Assembly (NCBI GenBank): GCA_022651385.1
Contig: JALCQR010000002.1
Coordinates: 1 to 64,000, forward strand
Length of the DNA stretch: 64,000 bases
Reading direction: 5' to 3'
DNA from: Clostridia bacterium
GTDB lineage: Bacteria; Bacillota; Clostridia; Lachnospirales; Anaerotignaceae
The notes beneath the pieces are model-generated. The model was given only the letters and a program-made list of their open reading frames with translations, made no database searches and had not been told where the DNA came from. Shown here one piece after another: positions 8,673-17,347 of this stretch. Position numbers and translations under genes: made by a program. Numbering within the stretch: position 1 is the first letter of the stretch; every line of letters begins with the position of its first letter.

Positions 8673-10110
8673 TTAGTTTTTGTCTTTTTCTATGGTCTCA
8701 AATGATACTTTTGCAGGTTTTTCGCCTCTTTCCAAGGCAGGTATAAATCTGTCCCAGAAATCATTGAAAAGACGCATAATTTCTTTTCTCTTTGCGTAAA
8801 TGAATACAAGCGTAATTATAACATATGCAGCACTCAATACATCAGTAAATGCCCAAAGCAAATCCGCTTTAATATTATAAAAAATAAGTGCCGGTATAAG
8901 GAAATATACCATATATACAGGAGTAAAACGCTTGTTCCAAATAGTATCGCCAAATGCATAGTTAACAGACTTTGAACAGCTGTAATACATACCTATAATT
9001 GTAGTCCATGCAAAAACCGTTATGGCGAGAGCCATAATTGTACTTCCAATCTGTCCGTAAGCCATTTTGAAAGCCATTGTCGTAAGCTGTGCGCTTGTTA
9101 TATCAGGATATTCAATATATGAGTTCGTAAGAAGTATTGAGAAAGCAGTAACTGTACAAACAACAATAGTGTCAAGGAATACTTCTCCCCATCCCCATGA
9201 TGACTGACGTACAGGATGGTCTGTTTTACCAGCCGCATGTGCTATAATTCCGTATCCTGTTCCGGCATCATTTGAGTAAAGACCTCTTGCAATGCCGAAT
9301 CTTATGGCGTCACGCACTGTTGCCCCTGCAAATCCTCCAACACCTGCCATAGGTGTAAAAGCAGATTTAACAATAAGTACAAATACTGCAGGCACACTTG
9401 TTATATTCATAATAAGAATACCGACACCTGCAATTATATATGCAAGAGCCATAAAAGGAACAACTTTTTCCATTACGCTTGAAATTCTTTTAAGCCCTCC
9501 AGCTATTGTTACAAAACAGGTTAATGCCTATAAAAATTACTGATACTACAGGCGGTATGCCAAATGCAAGGTGAAGAGAACTCGTAACAGATTCCGTCTG
9601 AACGGCATTTGTCCAAGGCCCGAATATAAATACAAAAATTGCAAGCACTACAGCACCTTTTTTAAAGCCAAGTGCATTTTTCATTACAAAAGAACGGTCA
9701 CATATGTATTCATCCATTGACTTTTCATACTTAACACGGTATCTTTGCCCAAGTATTATTTCACATGCTTTTGTGCTCATTCCCAGAAGCCCTGATATCC
9801 ACATCCAGAATATGGCTCCCGGGCCGCCCATTGTAATAGCTGTGGCAACACCGCCTATGTTTCCTACGCCAATAGTGTTTGCCATTGCCGTGCATGCCGC
9901 CGCAAATCCGGAAACGGAGCCTTCTCCTTCTCCCTCTCCTTTAAACATTTTGCCGTACGTGTTCTTAAAATGAAACTTTATTTTTGTTATGTACCTGAAT
10001 TTAAACTTAATTGTAAGATAAAGACCTGTACCAACAAGAGCTATCGTCATAGGAGTTCCCCATAAAAAGTCTGAGATAGCAGATAAGATATTTAGTATCG
10101 AGTCAACCAT
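8673..10110 (-). pseudogene. Sodium:alanine symporter family (AGCS) gene broken by a one-base frameshift
   Basis: Two adjacent frames (10110-9490 and 9533-8673) encode the N- and C-terminal halves of an AGCS-family amino-acid:cation symporter of about 470 residues. The first half contains the family motif region NTIGVGNIGGVATAI and the second FGIARGLYSNDAGTG. In the first frame the protein ends INLFCNNSWRA-stop. Dropping one T from the TTTT run (plus-strand AAAA at 9513-9516) restores INLFVTIAGGLKRISS, which matches the family, so this is a clean +1 insertion. An AGGGGGA lies about 9 nt before the ATG at 10110. It is either a recent inactivation or a sequencing error in a short homopolymer. 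The remainder of both halves looks intact and shows no further decay. Confidence 0.85.
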
Positions 10111-10151
10111 AAATCAACATTCCCCCTTTTTGTTTCTTACTTTTTCTGTTT

Positions 10152-11345
10152 TTAGAATACTTCAAGCGCCTGATTGAAATCGTTAATCAAATCATCCGCA
10201 TTTTCAGCTCCAGTGGATATTCTGATTAGCCCTTCATACATACCCATACTTTTAAGCTCCTCATCGGAAAACTCATTTCTGAAAGCAGTGGCAGGATGAG
10301 CAATAGTTGTTCTTATGCCTCCCAAAGTACCCATATATTTGACTATTTTAAGCCGGTGCATAAACTCGTTGACTTTTTTAATGTCATCCTCAACCCTGAA
10401 GCTCATCATTGCGCCATAAAAACCGTCTGAAAACATTCTTTTTGCAATTTCATGCTGTGGATGTGTTTCAATGCTTGGATGAAAAACAGTTTTTATTTTT
10501 GGGTTAAGGCTCAGCGCGTGCGCAAGTTTTACCGCATTGCTGTTTTGAAGTCTAACACGCATAGCCATTGTTTTTATGCTTCTTGAAGTAAGCCAAGCTG
10601 TATTAGGGTCCATACAGCAGCCAAGAAGAAGATATGACGGCATAAGGCGTTTTATAATACTCTCATTTGATGTTATTGAACCGCCTGTAATGTCGCTGTG
10701 TCCGCCGAAATATTTTGTAAGGGAATGAATTACTATATCAGCCCCAAAATCCAGCGGCTTTATTACAAAAGGTGTGGTAAACGTACTGTCTACAACCGTT
10801 AATATATTGTGTTTTTTTGCAATCGAAGCAATTTTTTCTATGTCTACCACAAGAGTAAGAGGATTTGCTATTATTTCAGTATAAAAAAGCACAGTGTTAG
10901 GTTTTACGGATTTTTCCACTTCTTTTTCATTAGTAAAGTCAGCAAAAGTAATTTCTATACCGTATTTCGACAGCATGTTTTCAATTAGCTCTATAGTCTC
11001 GCCGTATATTGCTTTGCTTATAACGGCATGGTCTCCGTTTTTCAAAAGCCCCAGTAATGCAGTGGAAATAGCTGCCATTCCGGAAGAACATATAATTGTC
11101 TTTTCTCCGTTTTCAAGATAACTTATTGCCTCTCCAAGACAGTCTCGGTTTGGATTTGCAGTACGATTATAAAAATACTTTCCACCGTTATTGGCAAAAG
11201 TATAATCGTCGGTATCCTTTACGCAATATGCCGTGGAATGGTATATAGGCAAAGTTTCCGGATTCTCAGCAATGCCCGAAACCTCAGTTCCGCGGTATAA
11301 TATTTCTGTGTCTGTGTCATAATTTCCCTCGTAATTTTTTTTCAT
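10152..11345 (-). CDS. Cys/Met metabolism PLP enzyme (methionine gamma-lyase / cystathionine gamma-synthase type)
   Basis: This 397-residue enzyme belongs to PF01053. SSGMAAIS (about 87-94), the PLP-ring aspartate in VVDSTFTTP (about 186) and the Schiff-base lysine in SLTKYFGGHSD (about 211) are present. The family includes methionine gamma-lyase, cystathionine gamma-synthase/lyase and O-acetylhomoserine sulfhydrylase, and sequence alone does not separate them here. A neighbouring amino-acid symporter and homocysteine methyltransferase make a methionine/homocysteine lyase plausible. ATG at 11345 is preferred (AAGCGG 9 nt upstream). An in-frame TTG 9 nt earlier abuts the ribosome site. A 10-bp perfect inverted repeat lies about 20 bp upstream of the start. 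Confidence 0.85.
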   Translation of the reverse strand: MKKNYEGNYDTDTEILYRGTEVSGIAENPETLPIYHSTAYCVKDTDDYTFANNGGKYFYNRTANPNRDCLGEAISYLENGEKTIICSSGMAAISTALLGLLKNGDHAVISKAIYGETIELIENMLSKYGIEITFADFTNEKEVEKSVKPNTVLFYTEIIANPLTLVVDIEKIASIAKKHNILTVVDSTFTTPFVIKPLDFGADIVIHSLTKYFGGHSDITGGSITSNESIIKRLMPSYLLLGCCMDPNTAWLTSRSIKTMAMRVRLQNSNAVKLAHALSLNPKIKTVFHPSIETHPQHEIAKRMFSDGFYGAMMSFRVEDDIKKVNEFMHRLKIVKYMGTLGGIRTTIAHPATAFRNEFSDEELKSMGMYEGLIRISTGAENADDLINDFNQALEVF

Positions 11346-11363
11346 ATGTATCAACCGCTTTCC

Positions 11364-11390
11364 TTATTATTTTATTTGAGAAAATAATAA
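11364..11390. promoter_or_regulatory. Perfect 10-bp inverted repeat upstream of the PLP lyase gene
   Basis: TTATTATTTT (11364-11373) and AAAATAATAA (11381-11390) flank a 7-nt spacer, 19 bp before the start codon. It could be an operator or a leader hairpin. Being pure A/T, it could also have arisen by chance. Confidence 0.35.
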
Positions 11391-11524
11391 AGCTTATTGC
11401 AGGAATAAGGTCAATGTATCTTTTTAACAAAAAAAAATATTATGTTTTCATTAAAATTTAGGTAATCCGATTTATTGCGGTTAAATACACAAAAAAACTA
11501 AATAAAATTTTATCCCTCAATGTT

Positions 11525-12322
11525 TTACAGCAATATCTGTATTTCATACCAAGCGTTTAAGTATTCAACTAAATTATCCTCAAATTCAAGGGCCAATGTA
11601 AGTTTTGGTTTTTTCTTGTTTTTGAAATAATCCGTCAAAACATCCGGATTCCAATTTTCCTTAAGTGCCTGGGTTCTGAAGCAAAGATATTCACCGGCAG
11701 GCAACGTGTCATAAAGTTTTTCGTCTATATCCGGTTTTTCTCTCAGATAAACAAAATACTCCATTGGGTAAAATTCCTGTTTCATCATTGCGTCGACATT
11801 TATCTTATATCCGTACTGCCTCCTGAAACTAAGATTTTCATATTCTTTGCGGCTTTTAACTCCTGCAAGACGTATCTCCATGTTTGGAAGCGGCTCTTTA
11901 TAATAGCAGCGAGCCTTTATTATATATCGTTCATCAATCTGTACCTTATACAGATAGTCCGAGTTTTTATCTTTGTCGAGGTATGTGAAATAGTCAATAT
12001 ACCATTCTATATCATTTATGCGCTTTTTTAAATTCTCAAGTTCTCTTTCACTCTGGCTTTTCTTTTCTCTTAGATACGGCAGAAGCTTGTCAACGCTTCC
12101 GCTGTGTATAATATCTTCTATGTCTACAAGAGACATACCAAATGTCTGCAGATATTTTATTCTGTCAATATAGTGAAACTGTGTATAAGAATAATATCTA
12201 TAACCAGTTTTTTTGTCAGCACATATTGGCGAAAGCAATCCTATTTTATCATAATATCTCAAAGTTTGTGTTGTAACACCAAGAAGCTCAGCTGTTTCTC
12301 CTATAGTATATAACTTTTTCAT
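11525..12322 (-). CDS. MerR-family transcriptional regulator
   Basis: The 265-residue protein starts with a MerR winged helix-turn-helix (YTIGETAELLGVTTQTLRYYDKIGLL, residues about 5-30, then the GYRYY wing). A long dimerisation coiled coil (about 75-115) and a C-terminal effector-binding domain of the BmrR/GyrI kind (about 125-265) follow. Such multidrug-sensing MerR proteins twist a promoter whose -35 and -10 boxes are 19 bp apart. Precisely that type of promoter lies upstream of its own gene, so autoregulation is likely. The start at 12322 follows AGAGGTGATATA; the frame is open upstream but that region holds the promoter. No efflux pump is adjacent. Nearest candidates for regulation are the PLP lyase and the symporter downstream. 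Confidence 0.9.
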   Translation of the reverse strand: MKKLYTIGETAELLGVTTQTLRYYDKIGLLSPICADKKTGYRYYSYTQFHYIDRIKYLQTFGMSLVDIEDIIHSGSVDKLLPYLREKKSQSERELENLKKRINDIEWYIDYFTYLDKDKNSDYLYKVQIDERYIIKARCYYKEPLPNMEIRLAGVKSRKEYENLSFRRQYGYKINVDAMMKQEFYPMEYFVYLREKPDIDEKLYDTLPAGEYLCFRTQALKENWNPDVLTDYFKNKKKPKLTLALEFEDNLVEYLNAWYEIQILL

Positions 12323-12336
12323 TATATCACCTCTGA

Positions 12337-12402
12337 AAACCTTATTCTTAAACATAACTACTTTAAGGTTAATAGTAAACCTTATTCTTAGAATAAAGTC
12401 AA
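12337..12402 (-). promoter_or_regulatory. MerR-type promoter with 19-bp spacer, palindrome and upstream/downstream direct repeat
   Basis: On the minus strand TTGACT (12402-12397) and TACTAT (12377-12372) are 19 bp apart, the hallmark of MerR-controlled promoters. The spacer holds the perfect palindrome TTATTCTAAGAATAA (12396-12382). A 14-bp sequence (AAACCTTATTCTTA on the plus strand) occurs at 12377-12390 and again at 12337-12350, exactly 40 bp apart; the second copy lies in the leader just before the ribosome site. The spacing and repeats are seen directly. Binding by the adjacent MerR protein is inferred. Confidence 0.75.
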
Positions 12403-12632
12403 TAATCAATATTAACATAATATTTGCAAATGCATTTTTATAATATTATAATTTATTGTGTTTAAATAACTATTTTAATGCTGATTGCTGAAAACATGAA
12501 AAAAATTAATATTGCTGTTTTATTTTTTGTTCATTTTTCCGTATATCAAGCAGTGATTTTCGCTTAAAACAATTATTCACCAAGATAAATAGAATTATTT
12601 GATAAATATTAAGAGATTGAGAGGCTTTGCGT

Positions 12633-13223
12633 ATGGAGAAAGAATTATCTGAAATGACACTTGAAGAATTATGGGAATTATTCCCCATTATTTTAAAAGA
12701 ACATAACCCTGAGTATAAAAATTGGTATGAAATCGAAAAAAAAGAGCTTTTAAGCTGTATTGAAAAAAAAGATATAATCAGAATAAATCATATAGGAAGC
12801 ACCTATGTTAAAGGACTAATTGCTAAGCCAACAGTAGATATATTGTTGGAAATAGACACAAAAACCAATATTAAACAACTAACCGATACTTTGATTTTTA
12901 ATGGCTGGACATTAATGATGTCTCAAAGCAATCCGTTTTTTGAAATTGCATTTAATAAAGGCTATACAAAAAAGGGGTTTGCAGAAAAAGTATATCATTT
13001 GCATATACGATATTTTGGTGATTGGGATGAATTATATTTTAGGGATTATCTTATAAAATATCCCGAAATTGCTAATGAATACGGCAGACTAAAACTTAGA
13101 TTAAAAAATAGATATGAGCATGACAGAGACGGATATACAAATGCCAAAACAGAATTTGTGTCAAAATATTCAAAAAAAGCCAAAGAAGAATTTAAAAACA
13201 GATATAAATTGCCGAATAAATAA
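12633..13223 (+). CDS. GrpB-family (UPF0157) nucleotidyltransferase-like protein
   Basis: The 196-residue protein carries the GrpB/UPF0157 signature HIGSTYVKGLIAKPTVDILLEI (about residues 52-73). This is a nucleotidyltransferase-fold segment with GST and the DIL aspartate, followed by YHLHIRYFGDWDE. Biochemical roles for this family are largely unproven; some members are linked to CoA or nucleotide metabolism by fusion. The ATG at 12633 has GAGAGG 8 nt upstream. The gene is monocistronic with its own terminator and diverges from the MerR gene. The 310-bp region between them (12323-12632) holds the MerR promoter and otherwise AT-rich DNA. Confidence 0.8.
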   Translation: MEKELSEMTLEELWELFPIILKEHNPEYKNWYEIEKKELLSCIEKKDIIRINHIGSTYVKGLIAKPTVDILLEIDTKTNIKQLTDTLIFNGWTLMMSQSNPFFEIAFNKGYTKKGFAEKVYHLHIRYFGDWDELYFRDYLIKYPEIANEYGRLKLRLKNRYEHDRDGYTNAKTEFVSKYSKKAKEEFKNRYKLPNK

Positions 13224-13236
13224 GTATCATAAAAAA

Positions 13237-13265
13237 ATTCAAGGTGTTTAAGTGACACCTTGAAT
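13237..13265 (+). terminator. Bidirectional terminator
   Basis: An 11-bp perfect stem, ATTCAAGGTGT with ACACCTTGAAT, encloses 7 nt. It follows A7 and lies between the convergent grpB-like and stalk-protein genes. Confidence 0.85.
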
Positions 13266-13280
13266 TTGACAAGCACTTAT

Positions 13281-14231
13281 TTATTGATATAACCAGCTTA
13301 GATTTGCAAAGCCTTTGTCAATACATACAAAAGGCAAAGCAGACATATTACTGTATACCTCTCCAGTATATTTATTGAAAAATATCGGAAGCTTTTCATA
13401 TCCTTTAAGTTCGTATACATAAAGTCTGCCTATGTTATAACCAGTATATTTAATTGAGAGTGGATTATAGTCAGGATATTCCTCATCAAAACTTTCGTTT
13501 CTATTTTTCAAAAGCTCAACTATCTGATTATACTCTTCAACAGACATCTTTTTTATTGTGGATAAGCCCTCCTCAACTGTATATGCTTTCTCATGTTCAG
13601 ATGGCATTTCAACAACAATCATGTTTATATCTGGTACACCGTCATAGGTTTTATGGCAAACCGTATTTAAATAGTCATGTATATACTCTACATTGCCACC
13701 GAATTTTTCAACAACAAATCGCAAAGGGACATATATTTCTCCATTAACATTCTCTGGTATTCCTGGCAATTCAATGCTTTCTCCGTTCATTTCAGCCAAA
13801 TTTCCATTTCCGTTCGTGCTCATAGTTAGAGTAAGATTATCTTTTTTCAGTGAAATTTTTTCTTCGTTATTGTCAGCCTGAATTTCTAATCCAATTATAT
13901 TCGCAAGCTTTTCTGCCGAAATAAAAATCACATTATCCTTTAAAAGCGTCTCAGGGGCAGGTACAAATCCACCGTTTACCAACATAATCCTAATTCCATT
14001 TTTAACATCTTTTTCATATGTACTTTCATATATTCCTGCAGCGGTATTTAAATAGTCTATATCATACAAATCTGTAAAATCTGTTTCATATATGCCAATA
14101 CTGGCATTGTTTTCCTCCCAAGAAATATTTTCTTCGGCTGCAGCGGCATTAAAGGTAGCAGTTAACGAAAATACAAATGCAAAAATAATACTTAATATCT
14201 TGAATTTTTGTTTTTCAATTTGTTTATTCAT
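13281..14231 (-). CDS. Secreted protein with copper-amine-oxidase-like stalk domain
   Basis: The 316-residue product begins with a signal peptide (basic MNKQIEKQKFK, a hydrophobic stretch to about residue 30, AAAA cleavage region). A stalk domain of the copper amine oxidase N-terminal type (PF07833) follows: VNGGFVPAPETLLKDNVIFISAEKLANIIG and IYVPLRFVVEKFGGNVEY (about 80-190). The C-terminal 130 residues (ending near YVYELKGYEKLPIFFNKYTGEVY) match no family I know. Stalk domains are found on surface-exposed clostridial proteins, probably at the wall. Ribosome site GGGGGAG supports the start. Two further stalk proteins lie at 43.4-45.9 kb. Confidence 0.75.
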   Translation of the reverse strand: MNKQIEKQKFKILSIIFAFVFSLTATFNAAAAEENISWEENNASIGIYETDFTDLYDIDYLNTAAGIYESTYEKDVKNGIRIMLVNGGFVPAPETLLKDNVIFISAEKLANIIGLEIQADNNEEKISLKKDNLTLTMSTNGNGNLAEMNGESIELPGIPENVNGEIYVPLRFVVEKFGGNVEYIHDYLNTVCHKTYDGVPDINMIVVEMPSEHEKAYTVEEGLSTIKKMSVEEYNQIVELLKNRNESFDEEYPDYNPLSIKYTGYNIGRLYVYELKGYEKLPIFFNKYTGEVYSNMSALPFVCIDKGFANLSWLYQ

Positions 14232-14291
14232 TTAATTTTCTCCCCCTTTTAATAACCCCTTTGAATATAATCTACAGGCAAAATTAATATT

Positions 14292-16151
14292 TTATGCTTC
14301 TTTTTTTCCTGCCGAAAGCATTCTGCATGCATTAAATATAGCTATAATCGCTACTCCCACATCTGCAAATACGCCTTCCCACATATTGGCCATTCCCAAT
14401 GCACCAAGTATTAAGACCATAACTTTTATTCCTATGGCAAGCACAACGTTTTCATATACAATTCGCATTGCTTTTTTTGATATATTTATTGCTTCGGCTA
14501 TTTTTTCCATATTATCGTCCATTATAACAATATCTGCTGCTTCAATAGCGGCATCGGAGCCTATGCCTCCCATTGCAATACCTACGTCAGCCCTTGAAAT
14601 TACAGGAGCATCATTTATACCATCACCTGTATATATAAGTGTTCCCGTTTTCTCATTAATGAGTTTTTCCGTTATATCAACTTTATTTTCAGGAAGCAGG
14701 CTGTAATGTACCTCATCAATGCCGATTTTATCCGCCGTATATTTCGCATTTCTGCCGTTGTCACCTGTCAGCATTACAGTACGTTTTACTCCGGCTTTTT
14801 TAAGTTCTTTTATTGCTTTTTCAGCATTTCTTTTAATATTATCCGATATTACAATATATCCCATATATTGTCCGTCGTATGCCACATGCGCCACTGTTCC
14901 GTAATTTTCGCTTTTAGAATAATCTATGCCATTTTTTGTCATAAGCTTTTCGTTTCCTACAAAAACCGTTTTGCCTTTGTATTTTGCCGCAAGCCCCATA
15001 CCAGCTTTTTCTTCAATATCATATATATTTGCTGTATCAGGTTCTTTTTTATACGCATTTTTATACGCTTCTTTTATTGACGACGCTATGGGATGATTTG
15101 TAAAGCTTTCCACAGCAGCAGATATTGATAAAAGTTCATTTTCATCACAGTTTTTTGGTTTAATTTCAGATACCGAAAATTTTCCTTCCGTAAGCGTACC
15201 GGTTTTGTCAAATACCATTATTTCTGCCTTAGACACTGCCTCTATATAATTTCCGCCTTTTATAAGTATGCCTCTTTTTGACGCTCCGCCTATTGCCCCA
15301 AAAAAACTTAAAGGAACTGATATCACAAGAGCACACGGACATGAAACAACAAGGAAAATAAGAGCTCTTGAAAACCACTCACTCCAGTTGCCGGTAATTA
15401 CAGACGGAACAATAGCAAAAAATACTGCTAAGGCAACAACTATTGGTGTATAGTATCTCGCAAATTTAGTTATAAAGTTTTCAGCTTTAGCCTTTTTTAA
15501 ACTGCTGTTTTCAACAAGCTCGAGTATTTTAGCCGCCGTAGAATCTTCAAATCTGCGGTCTGTTTTAACATATATAACACCTTCAGTGTTAATGCATCCG
15601 CTTGAAACACTGCTGCCCTCAGCTACACGCAAAGGTACCGACTCTCCTGTAAGAGCTGCTGTGTTAAGTACTGAGTTTCCTTTAATTACAAGTCCGTCAA
15701 TAGGTATTTTTTCTCCGGGTTTAACTACAATAACGCTTCCTTTAGGAACTTGTTCCGGTGATACACGAATTACTTTGCCGTCTTTTTCCAAATTTGCAAA
15801 TTCCGGCATTATGTCCATAAGCTCTTTAATATTTTTTCGGCTTTTTTCCACTGCCGTTGATTCAAATATCTGGCCTACCTGATAAAAAAGCATAACGGCA
15901 ACGCCTTCCGCATATTCCCCTATTACAAATGCGCCAACAGTTGCAATAGTCATCAAAAACGCCTCATCAAGCGGCTGTAAATTCTTTATATTTTCAACTG
16001 CTCTTAAAACTACATCCCATCCTATAATCGCATAAGCCGCAATAAAATACAAAAGCCGCATAGCTCCTTTTACAGGTATAAAGTACCCCAAAGCCACAAG
16101 TACGGCGGATATTGCTACACGAATTAAAGTGTTCTTCTGCTTTTCATTCAT
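14292..16151 (-). CDS. cadA: Heavy-metal-translocating P1B-type ATPase (Cd/Zn/Pb type)
   Basis: The 619-residue membrane pump exports soft divalent metals at the cost of ATP. The sequence shows TGES (168-171) in the actuator domain, the metal-binding CPC in SCPCALVIS (271-273), DKTGTLTEG with the phosphorylated aspartate (315), the HP dipeptide in SFTNHPIASS, and GDGINDAP. The CPC context and ArsR partner with cysteines favour Cd/Zn/Pb over copper. The usual N-terminal metal-binding domain is absent and is instead supplied by the separate 71-residue HMA protein encoded 18 bp upstream. GGAGG precedes the ATG. It is the last gene of arsR-HMA-ATPase, driven from the operator-promoter at 16.8 kb. 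Confidence 0.92.
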   Translation of the reverse strand: MNEKQKNTLIRVAISAVLVALGYFIPVKGAMRLLYFIAAYAIIGWDVVLRAVENIKNLQPLDEAFLMTIATVGAFVIGEYAEGVAVMLFYQVGQIFESTAVEKSRKNIKELMDIMPEFANLEKDGKVIRVSPEQVPKGSVIVVKPGEKIPIDGLVIKGNSVLNTAALTGESVPLRVAEGSSVSSGCINTEGVIYVKTDRRFEDSTAAKILELVENSSLKKAKAENFITKFARYYTPIVVALAVFFAIVPSVITGNWSEWFSRALIFLVVSCPCALVISVPLSFFGAIGGASKRGILIKGGNYIEAVSKAEIMVFDKTGTLTEGKFSVSEIKPKNCDENELLSISAAVESFTNHPIASSIKEAYKNAYKKEPDTANIYDIEEKAGMGLAAKYKGKTVFVGNEKLMTKNGIDYSKSENYGTVAHVAYDGQYMGYIVISDNIKRNAEKAIKELKKAGVKRTVMLTGDNGRNAKYTADKIGIDEVHYSLLPENKVDITEKLINEKTGTLIYTGDGINDAPVISRADVGIAMGGIGSDAAIEAADIVIMDDNMEKIAEAINISKKAMRIVYENVVLAIGIKVMVLILGALGMANMWEGVFADVGVAIIAIFNACRMLSAGKKEA

Positions 16152-16169
16152 ATAGTTTCCTCCAAAAAA

Positions 16170-16385
16170 TCAAATCATATTAAAATCTTTTTCAATTTTC
16201 TTGCAGATGTCAGCTGCCTTTGTAACTATGGCATCAAAATTTTCATCATCTGCATCAATAAACATTTTTTGCGTCATAATGCTTATGCCGACATCGTTTA
16301 CGCCATGTAACTTTTTTATTTTATTTTCCATTTTAGCGGCACAGTTTGCACAGCAGAGATTTTCTGTTTTAAATATCTTTTTCAT
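16170..16385 (-). CDS. HMA-domain metallochaperone-like protein
   Basis: This 71-residue protein is a single heavy-metal-associated domain (ferredoxin-like fold) with the metal-binding CANC near the N-terminus in LCCANCAAKMENKI. It stands between the ArsR repressor and the P-type ATPase, which lacks its own HMA domain, so it most likely passes metal to the pump or acts as its detached N-domain. The start follows GAGGAATAGCT. The two cysteines are intact. Confidence 0.88.
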   Translation of the reverse strand: MKKIFKTENLCCANCAAKMENKIKKLHGVNDVGISIMTQKMFIDADDENFDAIVTKAADICKKIEKDFNMI

Positions 16386-16397
16386 AGCTATTCCTCC

Positions 16398-16742
16398 TCA
16401 TTCCTCAACATGTTCCATTCCCTGTCCCATTATGCTTCTAACATGGTCATCGGCAAGAGAATAAAAAATTGTTTTTCCGTTTCTTCTGAATTTTACAAGT
16501 TTATTTGCTCTAAGTGTCCTTAAATGGTGTGATGCCGACGACTGGGATATATCACACAATGTGGCAATATCACACACGCACAGCTCCATATCAAAAAGAG
16601 AATACAAAATTTTCACCCTTGTTGGGTCCCCGAATATTCTGAAAAGTTCAGCAAGATAATAAAGTTCTTCATCTCCCGGAAGGTCATTCTTTATTCTTTC
16701 TATCTCGCTGTCTGTCAATGTACATGAGCAGTTTTCATCCAT
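16398..16742 (-). CDS. ArsR/SmtB-family metal-sensing repressor (CadC/CzrA-like)
   Basis: The 114-residue winged-helix repressor has the metal-site motif ELCVCDIATLCDISQSSASHH (about 54-74, alpha-3 and recognition helix) and N-terminal cysteines (ENCSC) as in CadC. Metal binding is expected to release it from DNA. The ATG at 16742 follows GGAGGTAAGTACA. The TTG five codons earlier overlaps that site. It overlaps no neighbour and begins the metal-efflux operon. A 29-bp dyad of the SmtB/CadC kind sits across its own promoter, so autoregulation is highly likely. Confidence 0.92.
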   Translation of the reverse strand: MDENCSCTLTDSEIERIKNDLPGDEELYYLAELFRIFGDPTRVKILYSLFDMELCVCDIATLCDISQSSASHHLRTLRANKLVKFRRNGKTIFYSLADDHVRSIMGQGMEHVEE

Positions 16743-16772
16743 TGTACTTACCTCCAATCATATGATTAAGTG

Positions 16773-16812
16773 TTCATATGTTCATTATATGAATACATGA
16801 ACCATATGTCAA
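16773..16812 (-). promoter_or_regulatory. Consensus promoter overlapped by an ArsR/CadC-type operator
   Basis: The minus strand has TTGACA (16812-16807) and TATAAT (16789-16784) with a 17-bp spacer, a full consensus sigma-A promoter. A dyad of the form TTCAT-N3-TTCAT-N3-ATGAA-N3-ATGAA covers 16773-16801, thus the -10 box and half the spacer. Binding of the adjacent ArsR protein would block RNA polymerase. Confidence 0.85.
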
Positions 16813-16840
16813 CCAGTTTACAAAAAAAATTAAAAAAAAT

Positions 16841-16870
16841 AACGGTATTCCAAAATAATGGAATACCGTT
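16841..16870 (-). terminator. Intrinsic terminator of the thiI-region operon
   Basis: AACGGTATTCCA (16841-16852) pairs perfectly with TGGAATACCGTT (16859-16870). On the minus strand it is followed by ATTTTTTTT. It isolates the metal operon from genes upstream. Confidence 0.88.
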
Positions 16871-16904
16871 ATAAAATAAGAGCCCTAATTAACTAATTAA
16901 GCTT

Positions 16905-17333
16905 TTATTTATGTTCTATATCGCTTATGCTAAGGCGTTTAGGTGTTTTATCAGCTTTTAGGTCGGCAAGAAGATATTTTATCTCTACCTCGTCTCCGGC
17001 TTTAAACTTTGAAACATCGCCTCTGTTGCTTACTGTAAAAACCCCGTTTTCAGTCTGTCCGCTGAGTTTATCTATTCTTAAATCGCATTCAACTTTGTCG
17101 CCGTTTTTTAATGTATCGCTTTCATCGTTTTCAACTGTAACATAGGCCTCACTGTTTTCAACTTTTTCAACAACACCGGTTAAAATATAAAAATTATTTT
17201 CCCTGCTTTTGCCTCCGATAAATTTTGCCGCAACAACAATTACTATTAAGCAGCCAATGATAAAACATATATAAAACAGTTTGCCATTATTCTTTTTTTC
17301 TTCATCATTAAATTTTTCTTCATCATCAAACAT
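16905..17333 (-). CDS. Single-pass membrane protein of unknown function
   Basis: The 142-residue protein has an acidic/lysine-rich N-terminal cytoplasmic segment, one membrane helix (about residues 19-40, LFYICFIIGCLIVIVVAAKFI) and an external domain of about 95 residues. The latter looks like an OB or beta-barrel fold (LTGVVEKVENSEAYVTVEN and KAGDEVEIKYLL). I do not recognise a named family. It is the last gene after thiI (15-bp gap, GAGGTGATAAT before the ATG) and probably belongs to that transcript. Confidence 0.7.
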   Translation of the reverse strand: MFDDEEKFNDEEKKNNGKLFYICFIIGCLIVIVVAAKFIGGKSRENNFYILTGVVEKVENSEAYVTVENDESDTLKNGDKVECDLRIDKLSGQTENGVFTVSNRGDVSKFKAGDEVEIKYLLADLKADKTPKRLSISDIEHK

Positions 17334-17347
17334 ATTATCACCTCTTA

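Noticed and set aside
9474-9545. Programmed ribosomal frameshift in the symporter gene
   Set aside because: No canonical slippery heptamer or stimulatory hairpin is visible, and the family does not use frameshifting. A mutation or sequencing error is simpler.
11355-11524. SAM (S-box) or T-box leader upstream of the Cys/Met lyase
   Set aside because: No S-box core, T-box motif or terminator/antiterminator pair was recognised. There is only a short A/T inverted repeat.
12451-12470. Another ATTGTGTTTAAA enhancer half-site before the GrpB-like gene
   Set aside because: A single half-site matches, but there is no inverted partner and no -24/-12 promoter nearby. In AT-rich DNA this is expected by chance.
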